Of a DNA stretch of 64,000 nucleotides, positions 57,165 through 64,000 are shown in pieces. Each line of letters opens with the position of its first letter. Position 1 is the stretch's first letter. The stretch is from Fragilaria crotonensis (Eukaryota; Bacillariophyta; Fragilariophyceae; Fragilariales; Fragilariaceae): contig JAKSYS010000240.1 in NCBI GenBank assembly GCA_022925895.1, forward strand, positions 1 through 64,000, given 5' to 3'. A program made the translations under genes and the position numbers. The notes beneath the pieces are model-generated. The model worked only from the letters and a program-made list of their open reading frames with translations, was not told the origin of the DNA and did not search any database.

Positions 57165-58848
57165 GAAGTATGGCTTGATCCACCCAATGAAGTCAATGAA
57201 ATCGGCTCTCACGAATTTATTTCGACTCCACGTCCCTTTCTTCTCGACAACTTTCGAAAGACATCAACGCCGCTTCAATGGAACCGATATATTCTTCTGG
57301 GTTACTTCTCTCATATTGATGGCGTCAAGTTTGACGAAGAATGGAACCAAGAACCTTGTAATTTGTTGCATCGCCACAAAATTGTTTGGTACAATTTTAT
57401 GTCGCACGTCGATCGAAATATCGATATTCCAATGTCACTCGAAGCTTGGGCAACTCAAGTCTCCCAACCATATCTGATGGAGCATCAGCCATCGTTTTTG
57501 CAGATAAATACAATTGATTCTTCTTGGAAAAGTGTCGATAAAGCTTGCTCAAACGGCGACGAGGCATCTGAGTGGACGACAGTGGGTCGAAACAAATCAA
57601 ATAGTCCGGTCCGGAAGAAAGTCACCCTCAGCGAGCCTGCGCATCGCATTCGTCCTCCCGCATCTGAATCTCCAACGGCAACCCCAGCATATCCATTATC
57701 TTCTCTGACTTCTTTGCGCCGTGCTGGCATTCTGAAACAGCCCCCAATCTCCCGCCAATCTTCGACAACTATCACAGTGCCAATCCTTTACCATGATGAC
57801 CATCGTAAACCGGCGTGGATTTCAAAAGATTCACCATTTGCTTCAGTGCCCGACAGTCTTCCACCTGCGACAACGCCACATGCGACAAAGCAACCTGCGA
57901 CAACGCCACATGTGACATCACCCCCTGTGACAACGCAACCTGCGACCGCTATGATACCTGAAATGCTCCTGCCTACAGACGCATCCATATATTCGGAAAC
58001 ATCCACTATGTATCCTGATTCCCGAACTTCGTCGACCCAGGTAAAAACAAACGATGGCACCCAACGTATCACCATTTGCTGGACACCAAACAATCAGTTG
58101 TCTTATAAGGATCACCCTTCTGAATGGACACAAGCGGCTCTGTCTATGCTTCACGACCTATTTGGTAACAATATGGGCGCATTCTACCCATGGGGTAGTG
58201 TTTCTCTTTCCAACTGGAAATCACCGCATTCCATGACCGCAGAAGCCTTGATGGAATATCTATCTCCAAAAATCACTTACATACGGGCGACAAAGACATT
58301 CATTTTTGCACTCCGTTTTGGATTTTCAACTAAAACACCTGTTAAATGGCTGACTAAGCTGGATACAAAAGATGCAATGCGAAAGCATAAAGTTTGGGCC
58401 ACGGTATCAAACTCGTGCAGTACTAGTGGCAACCTTGTCCATGCAGGATATATCTTAATGAAAGCCCCGAACCTTACTCACAGGATTAAGTATCTTAAGA
58501 GTCTTCGTGTCCAGTTGCCGGAAAATACCCCTTTTTTTGATATCATTCAGCTAAAGCGGACTCCTACAAATCAACTGATTCATCATCTTGCCGTGCAGTG
58601 TGGCGAGCACCATGTGGAGCCCTTGTCGAAAGCTCTTTCGAATCTTCTCAAAGGCAGCGGCAGTGCACTTTATCTTCCACGGCTTCTCCTGGGTAATCTT
58701 TCTACAACACAGATATCCAAGTATTTTCAGACACATGACGACTACATGAAATCGCTTCGCACAGTTACTTTGACTCCATGGATTGACAATTTGGACAACG
58801 ATCGCGAGGAGTTCGGTGCCAACGGCGATGTTATTACCCGAACATCAC

Positions 58849-59164
58849 TATATATATATATAAAACCTAATTATAGGGTTAACACCGTCCCAGTCCTTTT
58901 GTCAAAAACTAAGTGTGTACTCCGGTACGGCAGCTCCCTACGGAACCGCGGCACCTATGTATTTTTCATTCGTGTCTGCTCAACTTGTCGAAAGAAACCT
59001 TGTCCTCTTTGGTTGTCATCCCTTGTGTCGAAAAAAATCTGTCATCCTCATCTGTTTATATCCATCTAAGTCGAATCGTGCTCGCGCCTTTCGCATGTAA
59101 TGCAACCAACGTCGTCTCACCGACGAGCTCGCATTCACGATGTCGCCAAGTGGCCTTTCGCAGA
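58849..59164 (-). mobile_element. 316-bp SINE-like insertion
   Basis: Flanked by ATTACCCGAACATCAC (58833-58848 and 59165-59180), a 16-bp duplication. In minus orientation it ends AATTAGGTTTT plus (TA)n, similar to the LINE tail AAATTAGAT..GG(T)n. Near its 5' end GAGCTCGTCGGTGAGACG resembles a tRNA D-arm/A box, and CGATTCGACTT about 60 bp on resembles a B box. It looks like a tRNA-headed SINE using the LINE's 3' end; the promoter boxes are weak matches. Confidence 0.6.
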
Positions 59165-60507
59165 ATTACCCGAACATCACGAGAGTGGGCGCTGTCTATC
59201 AAACTTCAAAGTACTGGTCACAATGCCAGATGTGATGTTATAAATGGCGGCTACGATCAAGTTGCAACATTATTGGTCCCTCGCCAACACTATCAGGAGG
59301 TTCTACTCGAAGTGGAAAATTATAAGCAAAGACTCAATCCTGTTGATCGACGGGAGGCACGATTCCGAAAAAATATCTTTGGTTTTCCTGGCATCATTCA
59401 TATCGATCCCTCGGTGCAAGAGGCGTTGGACATGCTGGAGAAAATGTCTTCCGAAAAAATCTGGTCTTCGGCACCTCCCTCAGTTCGCAGGGCTGGCGGC
59501 GTGGCTTCTACCAATCGACAACCAGTTCCACCAGCGGCACATTCGGTCACTTCCCATCTTTCGTCGCAGTCTTCTGATAGCGACTCTGACCCTCAATCTC
59601 CACCTCCTCCTGCTACGAAGGGACGGGCATCACGTCGAACGGTAAAACGAGGGGGGAAAAACCCACAGGAGGATGCATCCATGACGCAATCTCTGGACTC
59701 GAAAACCGGGATCTCACAACCCGATCTGGTGTACTTGGAGTTGGAACGCAAACTTAACCGTGTTCAAGCGCAACGGGATCAGGATCTTCAGTCAACCACA
59801 TCGCAACTTCTCGATATTGACAAGAAACTCAAACAACTTGACCCTCGTCTGGACAGTCTGGAGGCAAAAGCGGTCCAATCGATGCAATATCATGTGGATA
59901 CAAACAACGCCCTCACCGCCATCCAATCCCAAATGTCTCAAATGATGGCAATGATGCAAGACGCTATTGCGAGTAAGAACCACGGACGAACTCGACCGCA
60001 TGCCAACACACAAACGCGCGTTGAAGCCCTATCAAGTGCATCCACGGGAATAGCAACCGTCCAATCACGGGCCTTGAGCCATACTTCAATGCATCCAGAG
60101 CTAGCGACGGCCTCGATTCCTTCTCCATTCCAAGACATTGACCACAACGGGCGCCGCTCAGTGGCCCTGACTTCATCATTCTCTGGAGGATCTCAGCATG
60201 CTCAGTCTCCCCCGAAAAAGCATTTAAAGCGATCTATGCCTGACGCAATGGACCATGTGACAGTGGATGACTCGTCATCGTCCACATTCGGATCTACTCC
60301 TCCCCTTTTTCCGTTCCCGGAACCTTCGTCTCCACCACCAATCCAACTGCTAACGCAGTCGGTATCTCTGCCCTCAGAAAACTCCGAAATGGAAGATGCT
60401 GAAATTACACCTACCCTAGCCATGCCTGATCTGGAAGATCAATACAAGCTGACCGACAAGACCGAGTCCAGCGCCCCACCATCTCCAGACAGGGGCGACC
60501 AAGGTTG

Positions 60508-63500
60508 ATGGAGTGTACTGGGTCGATATCACCGTCCACTGCCAAAGCGATCGTCATGGATGACCGTTGCTCAGGAAATGACACAACTGCGGTCCTACCG
60601 AAGCAGGTACACGACGGCGTCACAGATGATCCTTGTGTTTCTGAAGACAAAAATATATCAACGCATGCTTTGCTCCACAGGGAGAAGTTATGGAGTTCCC
60701 TTCCGGATTCTTCGGCTCCCCAGACCTATCGTACTCGTCCCTTATCAAGGGATGTTCCGGGCATTCCGATCTCGTGTATTCTAAATGTACCCTCGGTTCG
60801 ACCTAAAAGACAGACTCGTCTTCGTCCTGTTGACGAGTTCCCGGACATTCCATATGGTGATCCAATCATTCAAAAACGACCGGAAAGCACTCGACTTTTC
60901 TTCCAAAATGTGAAGGGCCTGACCCATACAGCGTCTGGCGATGATTATGGATACTATATGGCCTGTATGTCCGCATATCAAGTTGATATTTTTGGCCTTG
61001 CAGAAACCAATACGTGCTGGAACCATACCCACCTCAGGACAGCATTTCAACACCTGTCACGGAAACACTTTCGACAGAACCGAATTTCGTTTGGCTCTCC
61101 CTCGGCATCAGTGGATCGGTGTAATGAACGAGAATCTTTTCAAGCAGGCGGCAGTCTCACGATGGCTACGGGCAGTTCAGTATCCTTCTCGCATGGTAAT
61201 GTTCTAGTGGATCCTTCGGGTTTGGGGCGATGGAGTGGCATGACCTTTCTGGGCAAAGAGTCCACTCAACTCAGTGTCATTACCGCTTACAGAACATGTA
61301 GCGGATCCATCAAGTCAGCTCCTCTGGGAAGTACCTTCGCAAGGGAGTATGAGCATCACCTATCAAATGGCATCAAAATGCCTCACCCTCGTCGTCTCTT
61401 CTTTACTGACTTGGAAATCTTTCTGAATACTCTCCGCGGTGGAAATGAGTCCCATTCTGTTATTGTTATGCTTGATGCTAACGCTGAACTAAGCCAGGAT
61501 ACATCTTTTCTCGATTTCGTACACAAACAGGAACTATTTGATCTCCACTCCAGAGACCCAGCGCCCTCCACATATATCGGTGCAAAGAATCGTCGGATCG
61601 ACTATATTCTTGGTACTGAAAGGATCGTCAGTGGAAATCTCCGCTCGGGAACCTTATCATACACCGAAGGTCCCCATTCCGATCATCGAGGTCTGTATGT
61701 TGATATTGACCTTCCTTGTATTTTTGATCCCAACTACACTCCGCCGACCTATCAAACCATGGACAAACGCTCCCTGCTAGCTGGAAATCCCGAGCACGTT
61801 GAGCAATACATTACCACCATGACAACATACTACACCACACATCGTATGTTTGACCGAATGAAGGAGTTATATGAAAACCATGAAGAACTATCCCTCGATG
61901 AGGTAAGACGGAAACTTGAAAAATGGGATTCAGACCAAGGACAAGCCATGATGTCAGCAGAGAAATCCCTCCAGACCATCTCTGGAAAAGCATACGCGTG
62001 GTCACCAAAACTGCGAAATAGCGCAATCCTTCGTCAGTACTGGAGACTCCGACTTCGAGAACTGGATTTTGAGGAAAACTGGGCTAGGACATATGATCGT
62101 TGGACCAGTCAAATCCAGGCGCATGATGCTACTTTTGTCCTCCCGTCCCGAACTTGTGCTCTGTCAAGGGAGGAAATAAGTAAACACTTTACTGCTGCAT
62201 CGAAGGCCTTTCGGAAATGCCAACGGCAATCGACGGATCTCAGAAACCAATCCTATCATGACCTCATGCTCTCATACGAAGACGACGACAACCCGGAGAC
62301 ACGGGTATCTTCAAAAAGGAAGCTGAAGATCATCAAGCGCACCATTCTCTCGGAACATCAGCGGCGCCTTCATAAATCACTCGGAAATATTGTGAAACCT
62401 TCCACTCACACTCCTCTGGACAAAATACTCATTCCCCGATACAAGGATGACAATCGACCGACTGAGCCACAGAATGTGTACAACATGATCCACCATCCGA
62501 CAGCACGTGAGATGGTGTGGGACACTATCATTGATCGCACGGCTATGGAAAGCCACCTTCTCTCATATAATCGCGACTCCTTTCGCGCGGCTGCGGCATC
62601 TCCATGCGGGAATGGGGTTATTTTTGACGCTCTCAAGTTTTCGAGCCTCTCTCCAGAAGCAAGAGACTTACTACAAGGAGTTGTTCCTCCGGAATGGTAT
62701 GGCGATGACTTAGCGCTCAAGGAGTTTCTGGCCTCGTTCTGTATTCCTCAAACGGTCATCGAAAAAGGCCCGATATCAACCGAAATCACGACGGACGACG
62801 TTAGCAAAGGTTTCAAGTCCTGGGCGGAAAGTACGTCAACATCGCCGTCAAAAAGACATCTTGGACACTATAAGGCCCTGATTCAGGATCCAAAGCTTCT
62901 GGAATGTCTAACTTGGTTTCTCCAGATTGTCACATCCCGGGGCATTGCCATCTCTCGGTGGTGTAATGCCACAAATGTTCTGATCGAAAAAGATACGGGA
63001 CGTCCCAACATTCATAGGCTCAGAATCATCCACCTCTTTGAAGCGGACTTCAATTTCTTTTTGAAACTCCAGTGGGGACATCGTCTTATCAGATACGCAG
63101 ATGAACTCAACCTCCTCAACGACGGTCAATATGGATCTCGTCCTGGTCGTATGGCTATTGAGCCGGTTATGCTACTGCAGCTTACAACAGATCTGTGCAC
63201 GGTGCTTAAGCATAATTTGGCCAGATTCGACAATGATGCTAGCGCATGTTATGACCGCATTATTGTCGCGCTGGCCATGCTGGCGGCAAGACGATGCGGG
63301 ATGCCAGAACATTCGATTCAAACTCATGCAGACGTTCTTCGCCTCATGAAGTATACAGTAAAAACGGTTCATGGCGTCTCCGATCAGAATTACTGTGGCA
63401 CTGTTTTTGAGCCCCTTTTCGGTACTGGCCAAGGCAGTGGCGCCTCGCCTGCGGCATGGCTCTCTCTTGTCGTGATTATGCTGAATACATTTGAAAGACT

Positions 63501-64000
63501 GATTCCGGAGCGTATGCATTTCGTTTCACCAGACGGAACAATTACAAATTCACGAGTGATCGATGCCTTTGTGGATGAGGATACGGCCATTGGATTTACG
63601 GACGGGACCGGATCTTTGGATTTTGAAAGTCTTATTCTCCGGCTCCAAGAAATTTCTCAGACTTGGGAGCACCTCCTCCATCTGTCCGGCGGTGCACTCA
63701 ATCTAAAAAAGTGCTCTTGGTATGTTCTTTGTTGGGACTGGAAAGGAGGCCGACCGATCATTCGTGCACGAACGGATTCCGATCCCGATATCACTCTTTG
63801 TCAAGGTGCCTCGACGGAGAGCACACCCATCCGGAGAATGAATCTTGAGGAAGCGCCACGCATACTTGGGGTCTTCATTTCTCCCACCGGAAATTTTGCT
63901 GACCATATACAAGTTCTCAAGACTCGTGCCGATACGTTTGCAGTTCGCCTCAAATCCCCACGCATTACAGTGACCGATGCTATTCTGTTCCATCAGACCA
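60508..64000 (+). CDS. LINE ORF2 (endonuclease-RT), open to window edge
   Basis: ATG at 60508 overlaps the ORF1 TGA (TGATG). I read 1164 codons without a stop up to the edge. The APE endonuclease spans about 60900-61720 with FFQNVKGLTH, GLAETN, ITAYRT, MLDANAE, RIDYILG and HSDHRG, covering the usual catalytic Asn, Glu, Asp/Asn, Asp and His. RT begins near 62800; motifs are IHLFEADFNFF, FDNDASACYDRI (motif A), GTGQGSGASPAAW (motif B) and FVDE (63568-63579) where FVDD is expected. LHLSGGALNLKKCSW follows. RNase H and zinc finger should lie beyond the edge. The frame appears intact; the Glu in the RT motif is odd and could lower or alter activity. Confidence 0.93.
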   Translation, partial: MECTGSISPSTAKAIVMDDRCSGNDTTAVLPKQVHDGVTDDPCVSEDKNISTHALLHREKLWSSLPDSSAPQTYRTRPLSRDVPGIPISCILNVPSVRPKRQTRLRPVDEFPDIPYGDPIIQKRPESTRLFFQNVKGLTHTASGDDYGYYMACMSAYQVDIFGLAETNTCWNHTHLRTAFQHLSRKHFRQNRISFGSPSASVDRCNERESFQAGGSLTMATGSSVSFSHGNVLVDPSGLGRWSGMTFLGKESTQLSVITAYRTCSGSIKSAPLGSTFAREYEHHLSNGIKMPHPRRLFFTDLEIFLNTLRGGNESHSVIVMLDANAELSQDTSFLDFVHKQELFDLHSRDPAPSTYIGAKNRRIDYILGTERIVSGNLRSGTLSYTEGPHSDHRGLYVDIDLPCIFDPNYTPPTYQTMDKRSLLAGNPEHVEQYITTMTTYYTTHRMFDRMKELYENHEELSLDEVRRKLEKWDSDQGQAMMSAEKSLQTISGKAYAWSPKLRNSAILRQYWRLRLRELDFEENWARTYDRWTSQIQAHDATFVLPSRTCALSREEISKHFTAASKAFRKCQRQSTDLRNQSYHDLMLSYEDDDNPETRVSSKRKLKIIKRTILSEHQRRLHKSLGNIVKPSTHTPLDKILIPRYKDDNRPTEPQNVYNMIHHPTAREMVWDTIIDRTAMESHLLSYNRDSFRAAAASPCGNGVIFDALKFSSLSPEARDLLQGVVPPEWYGDDLALKEFLASFCIPQTVIEKGPISTEITTDDVSKGFKSWAESTSTSPSKRHLGHYKALIQDPKLLECLTWFLQIVTSRGIAISRWCNATNVLIEKDTGRPNIHRLRIIHLFEADFNFFLKLQWGHRLIRYADELNLLNDGQYGSRPGRMAIEPVMLLQLTTDLCTVLKHNLARFDNDASACYDRIIVALAMLAARRCGMPEHSIQTHADVLRLMKYTVKTVHGVSDQNYCGTVFEPLFGTGQGSGASPAAWLSLVVIMLNTFERLIPERMHFVSPDGTITNSRVIDAFVDEDTAIGFTDGTGSLDFESLILRLQEISQTWEHLLHLSGGALNLKKCSWYVLCWDWKGGRPIIRARTDSDPDITLCQGASTESTPIRRMNLEEAPRILGVFISPTGNFADHIQVLKTRADTFAVRLKSPRITVTDAILFHQT

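Larger units (their letters stand above)
56258..60508 (+). pseudogene. LINE ORF1 interrupted by two insertions
   Basis: Starts MTEAAGLPSASIPLGHPDPD in context ACCACCATG. After the first insert it continues PPNEVNEIGSHEF, then ILLGYFSHIDGVKFDEEWN. A linker has SEWTTVGRNKSNSPVRKK and a Thr/Pro tandem repeat (PATTPHATKQPATTPH, about 57866-57950). The conserved domain VSNSCSTSGNLVHAGYILM and FDIIQLKRTPTNQLI follows. The second insert splits DVITRTS from REWALSIKLQ. The C-terminal part has RREARFRKNIFGFPG, a Gln-rich coiled coil (about 59730-59980) and an acidic end. Apart from the inserts no stop or frameshift is seen. Confidence 0.88.
56164..64000 (+). mobile_element. Second LINE, same superfamily, runs off the window
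   Basis: Starts CACAATTTTTTATAAACACA, like the LINE at 41441, with a 94-bp leader to the ORF1 ATG at 56258. ORF1 and ORF2 overlap as TGATG. Two smaller insertions interrupt ORF1 (56357-57164 and 58849-59164); subtracting them and one copy of each duplication leaves exactly 1032 codons. ORF2 is open to the edge. This copy is much better preserved than the first and about equally distant in protein sequence from it as a separate family would be. Its 3' end and target duplication are not visible. Confidence 0.92.

Noticed and set aside
1-64000. Bacterial or plasmid origin
   Set aside because: The LINEs with target duplications, the copia-type element, TATA boxes, CAG expansion and absence of ribosome-binding sites or operons all indicate a eukaryotic genome.

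Overview
The window is eukaryotic nuclear DNA, very dense in repeats and poor in introns. No tRNA, rRNA or CRISPR array was seen. The mix of a Ty1/copia element, LINEs that carry an RNase H domain, and long intron-free ankyrin genes suggests a protist or microalga, possibly a stramenopile such as a diatom. That assignment is inference; nothing here identifies the species.

The backbone is a cluster of at least nine ankyrin-repeat loci, called ANK-A to ANK-I here. Most are built from 34-residue (102 bp) repeats. Seven on the + strand (A, B, D, F, G, H, I) share a similar N-terminal cap, and all but H end in an ENI/ENL sequence followed by a decayed C-terminal tail. ANK-C and the minus-strand ANK-E form a second subfamily. 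The space between them is mostly paralogous flank: upstream blocks rich in GTAC words, a TATA-containing block, and decayed downstream tails. ANK-A, C, D, F and I keep long open frames. ANK-B, E and G are frameshifted, and ANK-H is split by a LINE.

Mobile elements sit on this backbone. There is a solo LTR (497-1054), a 5'-truncated minus-strand LINE (5203-7022), a very young copia-type element (27495-33243) inserted at the 3' end of ANK-F, a Tc1/IS630-like DNA transposon (36807-40361), a full-length but decayed LINE (41441-50708) inside ANK-H, and a second LINE (56164 to the window edge). The second LINE has a clean 1164-codon ORF2 running off the edge. Its ORF1 is interrupted by two smaller insertions, each with its own target-site duplication. 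Several insertions have an empty counterpart in a paralogous block, which confirms their boundaries.

The ankyrin cluster looks like a fast-changing repertoire generated by segmental duplication, internal 102-bp repeat turnover, gene fusion (ANK-I), CAG-repeat expansion and insertional loss. The LINE family is unusual: both visible 3' ends carry oligo(T) on the sense strand, its two ORFs overlap stop-to-start, and it has smaller companion insertions that may use its ends.
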